NCBI RefSeq assembly: GCF_020524165.1
Contig: NZ_JAIVKU010000007.1
Location: 1 to 64,000, forward strand
Reading direction: 5' to 3'
DNA from: Guptibacillus hwajinpoensis
GTDB lineage: Bacteria > Bacillota > Bacilli > Bacillales > Guptibacillaceae
Length of the DNA: 64,000 nucleotides
Shown: positions 16,288-24,996 of the stretch, piece by piece
Numbering within the stretch: position 1 is the first letter of the stretch
Layout of the letters: each line of letters starts with the position of its first letter
Position numbers and translations under genes: made by a program
The notes under the pieces: generated by a model
Databases searched by the model: none
What the model saw: the letters and a program-made list of their open reading frames with translations, nothing else
What the model was told of the DNA's origin: nothing

Positions 16288-17268
16288 TTATACAAGGTCT
16301 TCTTCATACAGATGACACGCTGTATGGTGTCCGGGTTCTATTTCCCTGAATTCAGGAACAACGGAGCTACATACGTCCATTGCCTTAGGACATCTAGTGT
16401 GAAAAGGACACCCTGATGGCGGATTCGATGGACTTGGTACATCTCCCGTAAGGATAATTCTGTCTTTCCCATATTCAGGGTCTGGAACCGGCACCGCTGA
16501 AAGAAGAGCCTGTGTATACGGATGTTTTGAATCCAAATAAAGCTTTTCACTATCTGCCATCTCAACGATGCGTCCCAAGTACATCACTCCGACGCGATCG
16601 CTAATATGACGGACAACCCCTAGATCATGGGCAATAAACAAATATGTTAGTCCAAGCTCTTTTTGGAGATCTTCTAACAGATTTAGTACTTGAGCCTGGA
16701 TCGATACATCAAGGGCTGAAACCGGTTCGTCTGCAATAATTAATTTTGGATTAACAGCAAGTGCCCGTGCAATTCCTATTCTCTGGCGCTGCCCACCGCT
16801 GAATTGGTGCGGATACCGCTTTGCATGGTATGCGCTAAGGCCAACAATCTCTAGAAGTTCTCGAACTCGCTTCTTCCGCTCTGCTTTATTACCTAGCTGA
16901 TGAACGATAAGAGGTTCTTCAATAATTTTTTCTACTGTATGCCTCGGATTAAGCGAAGCGAAGGGATCTTGAAAGACCATTTGAATATCTTTCCTTAAAT
17001 GACGGAGATCCTTTTTATTTAATGTCGTCATTTCTTTCCCATCAAACAGAACTTCACCTTCACTTGGCTCAAGAAGTCTCATCAACATCCGACCTGTAGT
17101 GGATTTTCCACATCCACTTTCCCCAACTAATCCAAATGTTTCTCCTTTATGTAAGGTAAAGGTTACACCGTCTACAGCTTTTACTGTTCCTACCTGTTGT
17201 TTCAGCACGCCTCCCTGAATAGGGAAGTGCTTCTTTAGCTGTTTTACTTCGAGTAGTGCTTCTTGCAA
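16288..17268 (-). CDS. Peptide-type ABC transporter ATPase, DppF/OppF-like
   Basis: A 326-residue ATPase with Walker A GESGCGKST, signature FSGGQRQR, Walker B LIIADEPVSALD and the C-terminal CPFHTRCPKAMDVC oligopeptide-transporter cysteine motif (an iron-sulphur ligand set in related proteins). Translation appears to start at a TTG (17268), with AAGGGGG 8-9 bases upstream. It lies 14 bases after the DppD-like gene and 28 bases before the binding-protein gene. Confidence 0.92.
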   Translation of the reverse strand: MQEALLEVKQLKKHFPIQGGVLKQQVGTVKAVDGVTFTLHKGETFGLVGESGCGKSTTGRMLMRLLEPSEGEVLFDGKEMTTLNKKDLRHLRKDIQMVFQDPFASLNPRHTVEKIIEEPLIVHQLGNKAERKKRVRELLEIVGLSAYHAKRYPHQFSGGQRQRIGIARALAVNPKLIIADEPVSALDVSIQAQVLNLLEDLQKELGLTYLFIAHDLGVVRHISDRVGVMYLGRIVEMADSEKLYLDSKHPYTQALLSAVPVPDPEYGKDRIILTGDVPSPSNPPSGCPFHTRCPKAMDVCSSVVPEFREIEPGHHTACHLYEEDLV

Positions 17269-17282
17269 AATAGGCGCCCCCT

Positions 17283-18287
17283 TTAGCTTTTCACTCTCTC
17301 TAATACAGCTGCTTTCTTTGCATCTTCATGGAGCCAGCACCTGGCCTGTTGCGCCGGTCCGGCATCTAGCAATGTCGGATTTTCTTCATAGCATTTATCA
17401 AAAGCGAAATTACAACGCGGTGCAAAGTGACAACCCTTCTGAATAGAACCTGGTTTAGGTACATTTCCAGGTATTGAATACAGCCTGTCTTTTCGAACTC
17501 GAACATCAGGTACTGATTCAATTAAACCAATCGTATATGGATGCTTTGGATGCTGAAAAATATCCTGTGTTTTCCCTTGCTCTACAATTTTCCCTGAATA
17601 CATCACAGCAATGCGATCACAGATCTCTGCTACGACCCCTAGATCATGCGTAATCATAATAATGGAGGTGTTCGTTTCTTTATTCAACTTCTTCATCAGT
17701 TCAAGGATCTGAGCTTGAATCGTCACATCTAGAGCGGTGGTTGGCTCATCTGCAATGAGTACTTCTGGTTCACACGCCATCGCCATTGCGATCATGACGC
17801 GCTGACGCATCCCTCCTGATAATTGATGAGGGTATTCATTCATTAGCTCTTCAGCTCTCGGTAGTCCGACTAATTTAAGGATTGATACAGCATGCTCCCA
17901 GGCTTTTTTCTTGTTCCACTTCTTATGTATTCGTATACCTTCGATCAACTGATTTCCTATGCGAAATACTGGATTCAGCGAGGTCATCGGTTCCTGGAAA
18001 ATCATACCTATTTCATTCCCTCTGATTTTCCTCATTTCTTTCTCTGACTTAGAAATCAGATTTTCACCTTTATATGTAATTTCACCACCAACTACCTTAC
18101 CAGGGGCCTGAATGAGCTGCATAATCGATAAGGAGGTCACACTTTTTCCAGATCCAGATTCCCCAACAATGCCAAGGACCTCTCCCTTGTTAACATAAAA
18201 ATCAACGGAATCGACGGCCGGAATTTCTCCATCATCTGTAAAAAAGTGAGTTTCTAACCCGCTAACTTTTAATACTGGTTGTTCCAC
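17283..18287 (-). CDS. Peptide-type ABC transporter ATPase, DppD/OppD-like
   Basis: A 334-residue ATPase: Walker A GESGSGKS, signature LSGGMRQR, Walker B VLIADEPTTALD, and a C-terminal CHFAPRCNFAFDKC cysteine motif. It is the first gene of the operon. The start is a GTG (18287) with AAAGGGG 7 bases upstream. The 188-base upstream region ends with the terminator of ygaD; I could not pick a single convincing promoter in it (TTGTCT and TTGCCA are candidate -35 boxes with poor -10 boxes). Confidence 0.92.
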   Translation of the reverse strand: MEQPVLKVSGLETHFFTDDGEIPAVDSVDFYVNKGEVLGIVGESGSGKSVTSLSIMQLIQAPGKVVGGEITYKGENLISKSEKEMRKIRGNEIGMIFQEPMTSLNPVFRIGNQLIEGIRIHKKWNKKKAWEHAVSILKLVGLPRAEELMNEYPHQLSGGMRQRVMIAMAMACEPEVLIADEPTTALDVTIQAQILELMKKLNKETNTSIIMITHDLGVVAEICDRIAVMYSGKIVEQGKTQDIFQHPKHPYTIGLIESVPDVRVRKDRLYSIPGNVPKPGSIQKGCHFAPRCNFAFDKCYEENPTLLDAGPAQQARCWLHEDAKKAAVLERVKS

Positions 18288-18437
18288 ACCCTCACCCCTT
18301 TCTATGAATTCTGAATTTTTTAAGTTAACTAAAATCTGTTTATCATTATTACATTATTTCAGACAATTGGCAATGTATATTGAGGTAATTTTCTGTCTTT
18401 CTTTGTCACTTTTACGCGATAATGTGCATAATCAAAC

Positions 18438-18467
18438 AAAAAAAGCATCTAAATCAGATGCTTTTTG
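18438..18467 (-). terminator. ygaD terminator
   Basis: Stem AAAAAGCATCT/AGATGCTTTTT, loop of 5, with T run on the minus strand, just after the ygaD stop. Confidence 0.88.
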
Positions 18468-18475
18468 ATGAATCT

Positions 18476-20215
18476 TTATAAATTTTGTACCTGGAATAAG
18501 TTATGGTATGACCCTTTTTGTTTCATCAATTCTTGGTGATTACCACTCTCAGAAATTTGACCATTCTCTACCACCACAATTCGATCGGCATGTGTTACTG
18601 TTGCAAGACGGTGTGCAACGATAAATGTTGTTCGATCTTTAGCAAGAACTTCAAGTGCCTCCTGGATGAGATGTTCACTCTCAAGGTCAAGAGCTGATGT
18701 CGCTTCATCCAAAATAAGGATAGGTGGATTTTTAAGAAAAACGCGCGCTATCGCTATCCGTTGCTTCTGTCCACCAGATAATTTCACACCGCGCTCACCA
18801 ACAGCGGTATCGTACCCTTCTGGAAGACTCATGATAAACTCATGCGCATTTGCTGCCTTAGCAGCACGTATGACGTCTTCTTCATCAGCATTTGGATTGC
18901 CCATCATAATATTCATTCGCACAGATTCACTAAATAGAATATTATCTTGTAATACCATTCCAATGTTATCCCGAAGACTTCTTGCTTCGTAATCGCGAAT
19001 ATCCGTACCATCAATGAGAATACTTCCACCTGTTACATCGTAGAAACGAGGAATCAAACTAACGAGAGAAGATTTACCTCCTCCACTCATTCCAACAAGG
19101 GCAATGGTTTCACCTGCACTTACATCAAGATCAATTCCTTTTAAAACCGGAAGATCATTTTCATTGTATTTAAAGGAAACATCTTCAAAGCGAATGTTGC
19201 CGCGAACATTACTTAACTTCCTCGCATCTTCTCTATCCACAATGTCATACTTCTCATCTATAAATTCAAATACTCGGTCCATCGAAGCAATGGATTGCGT
19301 TAGAGTTGTTGAAGAATTGACTAATCGTCTAAGCGGACTATAAAGGCGGTCCATATAAGTGACAAAGGCAACCATTTCACCAATTTGCAGTCCCCCTGAG
19401 ATGACAAGATACGCTGAGAAGGCAATGACAATAAGAGGAGCTACATCGGTAATCGTATTAACCACCGCAAAGGTTTTCGCATTCCAACGTGTATGATCAA
19501 GTGCTCTTTCTAAGAAATTCGTATTTCGTTTGTTAAACTGTTCTTGTTCGTAATCCTCAAGCGCAAAACTTCGAATGACAGACATTCCTTGAACACGCTC
19601 ATGTAAATGGCCCTGTACTTCAGCGAGAGCCTGCGATCGATCTTTCGTTAAGTCGCGCAAACGCTTATAGAAAAACTTAACGGAAAGACCATACAAAGGA
19701 AGTAGAACAATCGCCGCTAGCGTCAGCCAGATGTTCATAAACGAAAGAATTCCAATAATAATTAATATCGTAATAAGATCGAGCCAAACATTCATCATTC
19801 CAGTAATCACGAATGTTTTTGTTTGCTCAACGTCATTGATAACCCTTGAAATGACTTCTCCAGCTTTATTGTTCGAGTAAAATTTTAAACTTAACTGTTG
19901 AATGTGGGAAAATAACTTATCCCGAATATCATAGAGGATTTTGCTACCAATCCACTGTGCGTAATATTGACGGAAATATTCGACAGGTGGTCTAACCACC
20001 ACGAAAAGAAAGAACGCTCCCCCCATTAGCCAAAGGAGCTGTTCGTACTTATCCCCGGCAGGCATTTCTGCACCAATGATATCATCGATTACGTATTTAA
20101 GGATTAAAGGTAAAAGAAGAGGAATTCCAAACTTTACTATTCCAATTCCAATTGTTATCCCTATTTGCTTTTTATATGGCCTAACAAAAGTCATATATCT
20201 TTTTATACTACCCAG
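18476..20215 (-). CDS. ygaD: YgaD-like ABC exporter (fused permease and ATPase)
   Basis: A half-size exporter with six membrane helices (about residues 15-310) and an ATPase domain (about 340-575): Walker A GMSGGGKSS, signature LSGGQKQR, Walker B ILILDEATSALD. Proteins of this type form dimers and export lipids or drugs. The first ATG (20194) has no ribosome site. An in-frame CTG at 20215 with AAAGGATG 9 bases upstream adds residues GSIKRYM, which match how I recall homologues beginning, and gives 579 residues, close to the 580 I recall for YgaD. I therefore propose a CTG start; the ATG remains the fallback. Confidence 0.85.
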   Translation of the reverse strand: MGSIKRYMTFVRPYKKQIGITIGIGIVKFGIPLLLPLILKYVIDDIIGAEMPAGDKYEQLLWLMGGAFFLFVVVRPPVEYFRQYYAQWIGSKILYDIRDKLFSHIQQLSLKFYSNNKAGEVISRVINDVEQTKTFVITGMMNVWLDLITILIIIGILSFMNIWLTLAAIVLLPLYGLSVKFFYKRLRDLTKDRSQALAEVQGHLHERVQGMSVIRSFALEDYEQEQFNKRNTNFLERALDHTRWNAKTFAVVNTITDVAPLIVIAFSAYLVISGGLQIGEMVAFVTYMDRLYSPLRRLVNSSTTLTQSIASMDRVFEFIDEKYDIVDREDARKLSNVRGNIRFEDVSFKYNENDLPVLKGIDLDVSAGETIALVGMSGGGKSSLVSLIPRFYDVTGGSILIDGTDIRDYEARSLRDNIGMVLQDNILFSESVRMNIMMGNPNADEEDVIRAAKAANAHEFIMSLPEGYDTAVGERGVKLSGGQKQRIAIARVFLKNPPILILDEATSALDLESEHLIQEALEVLAKDRTTFIVAHRLATVTHADRIVVVENGQISESGNHQELMKQKGSYHNLFQVQNL

Positions 20216-20257
20216 ATGGCATCATCCTTTAGCAATTCACGTGCTTTTTAATATCAT

Positions 20258-20293
20258 GCAAAAACCTGTTGAAAAACATTCAACAGGTTTTTC
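20258..20293 (-). terminator. ygaC terminator
   Basis: A 14-bp stem AAAAACCTGTTGAA / complement, loop of 5, right after the ygaC stop; A/T runs on both sides. Confidence 0.88.
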
Positions 20294-20821
20294 TTACCTA
20301 TATTGTAGAAACTGTTCATACCATTGATCCACAAAACCTGGAGCAAATGGTCCTTTACGCTGATGAATCCAGTTCATCAGTTCTTTAACATTTTGTTGTA
20401 TAATGCGGTCAATAGCTTCGGGATAATTCATTTCTTCGCGGTGTGCTTCATACTCATCTTCATCAAGAAGTTTAAACGTCATATCAGGGTAGATTTTAAT
20501 ATCCAGATCATAATCAATATATTTTAACGCTTCTTCGTCGTACGTAAATGGGGTACCTAAATTACAGTAGTAATAAAGTCCATCCGTTCGAATCATTCCA
20601 ATGACATTGAACCAGTGATTCGCACTAAAATAGCAAATCGCAGGTTCACGCGTACGCCATTGTCTTCCATCAGCTTCTGTCACGAGAATGCGATCGTTTC
20701 CCCCGATGATCTCTTTTGAGGTACCCTTAAGCACGATGCTTTCTTCCCAAGTACGATGTAGCGTACCGCGATGTTTATAGCTTTGAATTTGAATTCTCGT
20801 CCCGGTCGTTGGGAAACTCAT
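20294..20821 (-). CDS. ygaC: YgaC-like nucleoside tri-/diphosphate phosphatase (DUF402)
   Basis: A 175-residue DUF402 protein. Seen: GTxIQIQSYKHxGxLHRTW near the start, the acidic segment around YIDYDLDIKIYPD, and EDEYE. Members from Gram-positive bacteria (Ntdp) hydrolyse nucleoside tri- and diphosphates with divalent metal; this is family knowledge. The start MSFPTTGT at 20821 follows AAAGGAG, while the frame is open back to 20872. A possible promoter lies at 20960-20988, giving a leader of about 130 bases. Confidence 0.88.
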   Translation of the reverse strand: MSFPTTGTRIQIQSYKHRGTLHRTWEESIVLKGTSKEIIGGNDRILVTEADGRQWRTREPAICYFSANHWFNVIGMIRTDGLYYYCNLGTPFTYDEEALKYIDYDLDIKIYPDMTFKLLDEDEYEAHREEMNYPEAIDRIIQQNVKELMNWIHQRKGPFAPGFVDQWYEQFLQYR

Positions 20822-20959
20822 CTCCTTCTCCTTTCCTAAGAAATTCCGGAAAACGATGAATGCCTCTTGCATATAGGCAGACTCACAGTATCCTTTCTTT
20901 CTTACCGTTCAATACATGGCTATCATCAAAAATCTTACATCTCATCTATATTCTTCTCC

Positions 20960-20988
20960 ATTATAACGCTTAACAAAATAAAATTAAA
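20960..20988 (-). promoter_or_regulatory. Putative ygaC promoter
   Basis: Minus strand TATAAT (20960-20965), 17-base spacer, weak -35 TTTAAT (20983-20988), immediately after the ygaB terminator. Confidence 0.45.
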
Positions 20989-21018
20989 ATAAAAGCGCCA
21001 CTCAAATTGAATGGCACC
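20983..21018 (-). terminator. ygaB terminator
   Basis: A 9-bp stem GTGCCATTC/GAGTGGCGC (two wobbles) followed by TTTTATTTT on the minus strand. Confidence 0.7.
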
Positions 21019-21028
21019 CCATTTGATA

Positions 21029-21253
21029 TTAATAAATTGGTGTATTTTCAAAGGTTGAGATGACATTTGCAATGAGTCGTTCAAACTCTTCTTCTAAAAG
21101 CAACAACCGTTCTTTTTTCTCCAACACAATGGTTTTCATGACTTCATCCATTTCAGATAGCTTTACCTCTAACTTCTGTATTTCTTCCCTCGTATAAATC
21201 ATTTGATCAGCAAGCCTGAGCTGTTGTTGAATAAGCTCATCAAACTCTGTCAT
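21029..21253 (-). CDS. ygaB: YgaB-like small coiled-coil protein
   Basis: A 74-residue protein that is almost entirely helical and charged (EEIQKLEVKLSEMDEVMKTI, EKKERLLLLEEEFERL), so a coiled coil is likely. Its size and position between ygaC and sspE match B. subtilis YgaB. AAAGGAGAGG precedes the ATG. No membrane helix or catalytic motif. Function unknown. Confidence 0.8.
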   Translation of the reverse strand: MTEFDELIQQQLRLADQMIYTREEIQKLEVKLSEMDEVMKTIVLEKKERLLLLEEEFERLIANVISTFENTPIY

Positions 21254-21402
21254 TTAACCTCTCCTTTCACATTGAAGGTATAAAGTGTAATGAACGAATG
21301 ATCTTCAGCAAACAAATTCCATATACATCGAGAAATACCTTTGGAAAGTTCTGTAGAGAAGTAGGTGTTTTTGTCAAAAGCGATATATTACGCCACCTCT
21401 TG

Positions 21403-22071
21403 CTAATTTACAGGCAGGATGCATTCAGCTTTTTCGTTTTTCGGTGAATTTACAAGTGTTGAGACTTCATAGGCATTCATTTCAGCTGAAGGAAATGAAT
21501 GCATACAATTTTTTAATTTGTTTAAATCATTTATAGAAGAGTCAAGCCAGATTGCTTCCGCTTCTCTCGTTAAAATAACAGGCATTCGATTATGTATTTC
21601 TTTCATTAATTCATTGGCTTCAGTCGTTAGAATTGTACACGTATATATCGTACTATTGCTATCATTCCATTTTTCCCATAATCCTGCCATTGCAAACGGT
21701 TCACCATTTCTAACTTGAATACGCATTGGGATTTTCCTATTTTTCGTTCGTTTCCATTCGTAGAAACCGTCAGATAAGATCAGGCACCTCCGTTTTTCAA
21801 GTGCATGTTTAAAACTCGCTTTTTGATCAGCTGTTTCACTTCTTGCATTAATTAATTTATTTGAAATGGAGGGATCTTTGGCCCAAAAAGGAATTAACCC
21901 CCAGCGTAATGTACCTAATCGATTAACTTGATCTGCTCGAATAACGGCTGCAATCTGTTGCGTTGGCGCGATATTAAACCTTGGCACATATTCTTCAATA
22001 CTCGTTTGCTCAATTTGAAATCGTTCAAGTAAAACGTCAAGTTCTGTTGTTAAAGAAAATCGTCCGCACAT
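21403..22071 (-). CDS. SOS response-associated peptidase (SRAP, YedK/HMCES type)
   Basis: A 222-residue SRAP protein that forms a covalent crosslink with abasic sites in single-stranded DNA through Cys2. Seen: MCGRF at the N-terminus (Cys2 exposed after Met removal), NIAPTQ near 33, INARSET (74-80), GFYEW with Glu105, and the HNRMP segment with the active-site His. AAGGGGG lies before the ATG. It is a single gene between ygaB and sspE. No LexA box was noticed upstream. Confidence 0.93.
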   Translation of the reverse strand: MCGRFSLTTELDVLLERFQIEQTSIEEYVPRFNIAPTQQIAAVIRADQVNRLGTLRWGLIPFWAKDPSISNKLINARSETADQKASFKHALEKRRCLILSDGFYEWKRTKNRKIPMRIQVRNGEPFAMAGLWEKWNDSNSTIYTCTILTTEANELMKEIHNRMPVILTREAEAIWLDSSINDLNKLKNCMHSFPSAEMNAYEVSTLVNSPKNEKAECILPVN

Positions 22072-22146
22072 ATGAAGCCCCCTTTTCCAATAGTATGTGT
22101 TTCTATACTTTTCGCCCGAATCCCTATCATCTTTAAATGAATTTAA

Positions 22147-22178
22147 TAAAAAAACAGGGCTGATTTAGTCAGCCCTGT
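22147..22178 (-). terminator. sspE terminator
   Basis: A 10-bp stem ACAGGGCTGA/TCAGCCCTGT followed by TTTTTTTATT on the minus strand. Confidence 0.9.
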
Positions 22179-22191
22179 CTGGGAAGTTCGA

Positions 22192-22512
22192 TTATTGTTG
22201 CTGCTGGTTTTTAGCAGATGCTTGCTGCTTGTTTTGAGCAGACTTCGCATTACGAGCTTTTACTTCTTGAGCATCCGTTTCACTTGCAAATTCAGCACCG
22301 TATTGTTGCTGACCTGCTTGTCCTGCAGATGCTTGCTGCTTGTTTTGAGCAGACTTCGCATTGCGAGCTTTTACTTCTTGAGCATTCGTTTCACTTGCAA
22401 ATTCAGCACCGTATTGTTGCTGACCTGCTTTACCAGCAGAAGCTTGTTGATTCTGCTGTTTTACGTGTTGAATACTTGTACCAGCTTGAGTTTGTCCTGG
22501 TTTCTTTGCCAT
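22192..22512 (-). CDS. sspE: Gamma-type small acid-soluble spore protein
   Basis: A 106-residue gamma SASP, a Gln/Ala-rich amino-acid store made in the forespore and degraded at germination. Two copies of a 37-residue unit are present, each holding QQQYGAEFASET, which contains the sequence cut by the spore protease GPR. No Cys, Trp or membrane segment. GGGAGGTG precedes the ATG. The two units are almost identical at DNA level (see the repeat entry). I could not assign a convincing forespore promoter upstream. Confidence 0.95.
   Translation of the reverse strand: MAKKPGQTQAGTSIQHVKQQNQQASAGKAGQQQYGAEFASETNAQEVKARNAKSAQNKQQASAGQAGQQQYGAEFASETDAQEVKARNAKSAQNKQQASAKNQQQQ
22214..22435. repeat. 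Tandem 111-bp repeat inside sspE
   Basis: Units 22214-22324 and 22325-22435 are in-frame (37 codons) and differ at only a few bases over the first 100, for example TACGAGC versus TGCGAGC and CATCCG versus CATTCG. Confidence 0.9.
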
Positions 22513-22659
22513 GGCTTATCACCTCCCACAAACAATAGAATATCCAGATCAACTATTCTTATGTATCCTATTTCAAAAATAAAAAAATACTTCCGAGAAA
22601 AACAGCCCTCATACTACTCCACTTCCTGTAACAAAATAAAGGAAAAAGGAGGGCTAACA

Positions 22660-22851
22660 ATGGATCATCGAGATATGACTGAGCTATCCATGATGGCAAA
22701 AAAGGAGTGGGCTGATAAAGAGCTTTCTTTTTTTCACCACAGCTTGCAACAAGTTGCGCCTTATTTAAACAGTGAGGGCCTTGCCATTCACCGAGAAATA
22801 ATGAAAGAAATCGAAGAGCGAGGCGGTTTGTCTGCCTTTATGCCAGATTAA
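22660..22851 (+). CDS. Small conserved-looking protein of unknown function
   Basis: A 63-residue soluble, charged, helical protein starting MDHRDMTELS and ending GLSAFMPD. The ribosome site AAGGAGGG, 6 bases before the ATG, and the strong terminator after it support a real gene. It lies divergent from sspE and convergent to the mutY-SDR operon. It may correspond to one of the small yfh genes beside sspE in B. subtilis, but I cannot name it with confidence. Confidence 0.7.
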   Translation: MDHRDMTELSMMAKKEWADKELSFFHHSLQQVAPYLNSEGLAIHREIMKEIEERGGLSAFMPD

Positions 22852-22857
22852 CCTTCA

Positions 22858-22900
22858 CAGACAAAAGCCCTCTGGAATTTCCAGAGGGCTTTTGTCTGAT
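22858..22900. terminator. Strong bidirectional terminator
   Basis: A perfect 19-bp stem with a 3-base loop (arm contains AAAAGCCCTCTGGA) between the small gene and the convergent SDR gene. Confidence 0.93.
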
Positions 22901-22905
22901 ACAAA

Positions 22906-23667
22906 TTAAAAATTTGATTTTGATTGACCGCCATCAACATTAATGGTTGCGCCAACAATCCAGGATGCTTTGTCAGAAGCAAGGAAAACGACAGCATTCG
23001 CCACTTCCTCAGGTGTACCAAATCTCCCTCCTGGAATTTCTTTTTCTACAAACTCTTCAATTTTCTCCGGGTTATCCTCTAACCGCTTTTGCCAATTTCC
23101 TGATGGGTGAAGAATGGCACCTGGAGCAATTCCGTTTACACGTACCCCGTCCTTAATTAATTCATCGCCCATCGCTTTTGTGAAGCTAATCATAGCCGCT
23201 TTTGAGTTATTATAAGTTGGCTTGCCTCCAGATTCACGCCCGAAGATAGAGGAGATATTAATAATTGCCCCGTTGCCCTGCTCCTTCATTTTTTCAGCTG
23301 ATAGCTGACTAAGGTGAACAGCTGAATAGAAATTAAGATCCATTGCCTTATGAAACTCAGTGAGATCCGTTTCCATAATAGCTCCTCCATTGCTTCCTCC
23401 TGCGTTGTTTACGAGGATATCAATTGAACCAAATTCCATGATAAAGGAATCCATTAGCTGAACACGTTTTCTTTCATCTGTTACATCTGCTTCGAATAAA
23501 GCAAGGTTTGGACCAATTTCTTCTTTTGCAATCTCAAGAGCCTCGCGATCTCTTCCACAAATCCCAACCTTTGCTCCCTCTTCATAAAAGGTCTTAGCAA
23601 TTGATTTGCCAATCCCTTTTGAGCCACCTGTAATTAAAACGCGTTTATTCTCTAAATTTAATTTCAC
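22906..23667 (-). CDS. Short-chain dehydrogenase/reductase family oxidoreductase
   Basis: A 253-residue classical SDR. Seen: TGGSKGIG cofactor motif (14-21), NNAGG near 87-91, the catalytic Ser in INISSIFG, YNNSK (Tyr and Lys of the YxxxK motif) and the C-terminal INVDGGQS. Such enzymes reduce 3-oxoacyl groups or other ketones with NAD(P)H. It starts at a GTG (23667), 2 bases after the mutY stop, with GAGGG inside the end of mutY, so it is translationally linked. The B. subtilis gene in this neighbourhood is fabL, but residues recalled for FabL do not match, so I do not use that name. Confidence 0.88.
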   Translation of the reverse strand: MKLNLENKRVLITGGSKGIGKSIAKTFYEEGAKVGICGRDREALEIAKEEIGPNLALFEADVTDERKRVQLMDSFIMEFGSIDILVNNAGGSNGGAIMETDLTEFHKAMDLNFYSAVHLSQLSAEKMKEQGNGAIINISSIFGRESGGKPTYNNSKAAMISFTKAMGDELIKDGVRVNGIAPGAILHPSGNWQKRLEDNPEKIEEFVEKEIPGGRFGTPEEVANAVVFLASDKASWIVGATINVDGGQSKSNF

Positions 23668-23669
23668 TA

Positions 23670-24764
23670 CTATCCCTCACTTTCTAGAATCAATTGTGTA
23701 ATTTTTTGATGAGCAACTGGAAATGCGAATTTCTGCAATTCGTTTTTATCTACCATTTTAAATTGCTTAGACGCCATTTCTCCTTGATAAGATCCTTCAT
23801 AAACGGTTAACTGCCACTTAAGATGGCTGAAAATATGATTAAAAGAAGCTAACTCTTTCTCAATTTCAACATCGATTTCATATTCATCTCGCAGATGCTT
23901 TTTAATCTGATCTTCTTTTAAGCCGCCTTCACTTAATTCGACATTAGGAAATTCCCATAAGCTTGCTAGAAGCCCTGTTTCCGGTCGCTGCCTTATAAGA
24001 AACTTCCCTGAATAATCTTTCAGTGCAATAACTGCTATCGGGACTGGACGTGGGGCCTTTTTCTTTGATTTAATCGGTAATTCTTCTTGTGATCCTTCCG
24101 CAAATGCCCGACAATGCTCCTGTACTGGACATAAGAGACAAGAAGGAGAGCGCGGAGTACATACAATCGCACCTAACTCCATCATTCCTTGATTAAATGA
24201 TGATGGATCATCGTTTGAAATAATTCGGCGGGTTACTTCTTCAAATGTCTTTCGAGCTGAAGGTTTTGCAATATCTTCCCATATCCCAATAATCCTTGAT
24301 AATACTCGCATCACATTCCCATCTACGGCTGGCTCAGGGATGCCATAAGCAATACTTAAGATGGCACCTGCGGTATATGGCCCTACACCTTTCAAATCTG
24401 AAATTTTCTTTGGATGATTTGGTACGATTCCTTTATAGGACTCTGCGACTTCACGAACAGCGCTCTGTAGATTTCGCGCTCTTGAGTAGTACCCAAGACC
24501 TTCCCACGCTTTTAAAACATCTGCTTCTTCGGCTTCTGCTAGTGCTTCTACTGTAGGAAAAAGGCGCATAAATCGCTCGAAATAAGGGATCACTGTATCG
24601 ACCCTTGTTTGCTGAAGCATAATCTCAGAAACCCAAACACGGTATGGGTCCTTATTCTCACGCCACGGAAGGGTTCGCTGTTCTTTTTTAAACCAGGAAA
24701 TGAGGTCTTTCTGGAATTTTTGTTCATCGAATAAATGTAAAAGGTCTGTCACTTTCTCTGTCAT
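23670..24764 (-). CDS. mutY: A/G-specific adenine glycosylase MutY
   Basis: A 364-residue DNA repair enzyme that removes adenine mispaired with 8-oxoguanine. Seen: catalytic Glu47 (SEIMLQQT), the helix-hairpin-helix LKGVGPYTA with the catalytic Asp148 (AVDGN), the 4Fe-4S cysteines C202, C209, C212 and C218 (C-X6-C-X2-C-X5-C), and a C-terminal NUDIX-like 8-oxoG recognition domain (about 235-360). RBS GGAGAG. It is first in an operon with the SDR gene. The B. subtilis homologue is yfhQ. Confidence 0.96.
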   Translation of the reverse strand: MTEKVTDLLHLFDEQKFQKDLISWFKKEQRTLPWRENKDPYRVWVSEIMLQQTRVDTVIPYFERFMRLFPTVEALAEAEEADVLKAWEGLGYYSRARNLQSAVREVAESYKGIVPNHPKKISDLKGVGPYTAGAILSIAYGIPEPAVDGNVMRVLSRIIGIWEDIAKPSARKTFEEVTRRIISNDDPSSFNQGMMELGAIVCTPRSPSCLLCPVQEHCRAFAEGSQEELPIKSKKKAPRPVPIAVIALKDYSGKFLIRQRPETGLLASLWEFPNVELSEGGLKEDQIKKHLRDEYEIDVEIEKELASFNHIFSHLKWQLTVYEGSYQGEMASKQFKMVDKNELQKFAFPVAHQKITQLILESEG

Positions 24765-24889
24765 GCATCAACTCTCCGATATGATATAGTAAATGGTGTT
24801 AAAGTATTATTAAAATTCAGTTATAAACTTCCTCCATCTTCATCTATCACATATAATAACTCATCATACCTTTTCATTCATCTTTTAAC

Positions 24890-24918
24890 TTTTCACTTTT
24901 CTTTTAATTGGGTATAAC
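24890..24918 (+). promoter_or_regulatory. Putative yfhP promoter
   Basis: TTTTCA (24890-24895), 17-base spacer, TATAAC (24913-24918). GGGTAT overlaps the -10, resembling a sigma-B -10, but no GTTT-type -35 lies at the right distance. Confidence 0.5.
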
Positions 24919-24996
24919 TAAAGAGAGAACGCTAAATTTTATGCGATTTAAGGTTGTTAGCTTAATCGATCTGCTTCATAAGGAGGATCTTACCCT

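Noticed and set aside
18300..18400. CodY box upstream of the peptide importer operon
   Set aside because: The best candidates match the 15-base consensus at only 9-10 positions, no better than chance in AT-rich DNA.
22195..22659. Open frames on the plus strand opposite sspE
   Set aside because: They are antisense shadows of the repetitive SASP gene; only the last 63 codons from 22660 have a ribosome site and form a real gene.
22906..23667. Naming the SDR gene fabL because of its position
   Set aside because: Residues recalled for B. subtilis FabL do not match; it is an SDR of another subgroup.
24890..24918. Sigma-B promoter for yfhP
   Set aside because: GGGTAT is present but no GTTT-type -35 lies 13-15 bases upstream; a sigma-A reading fits better.
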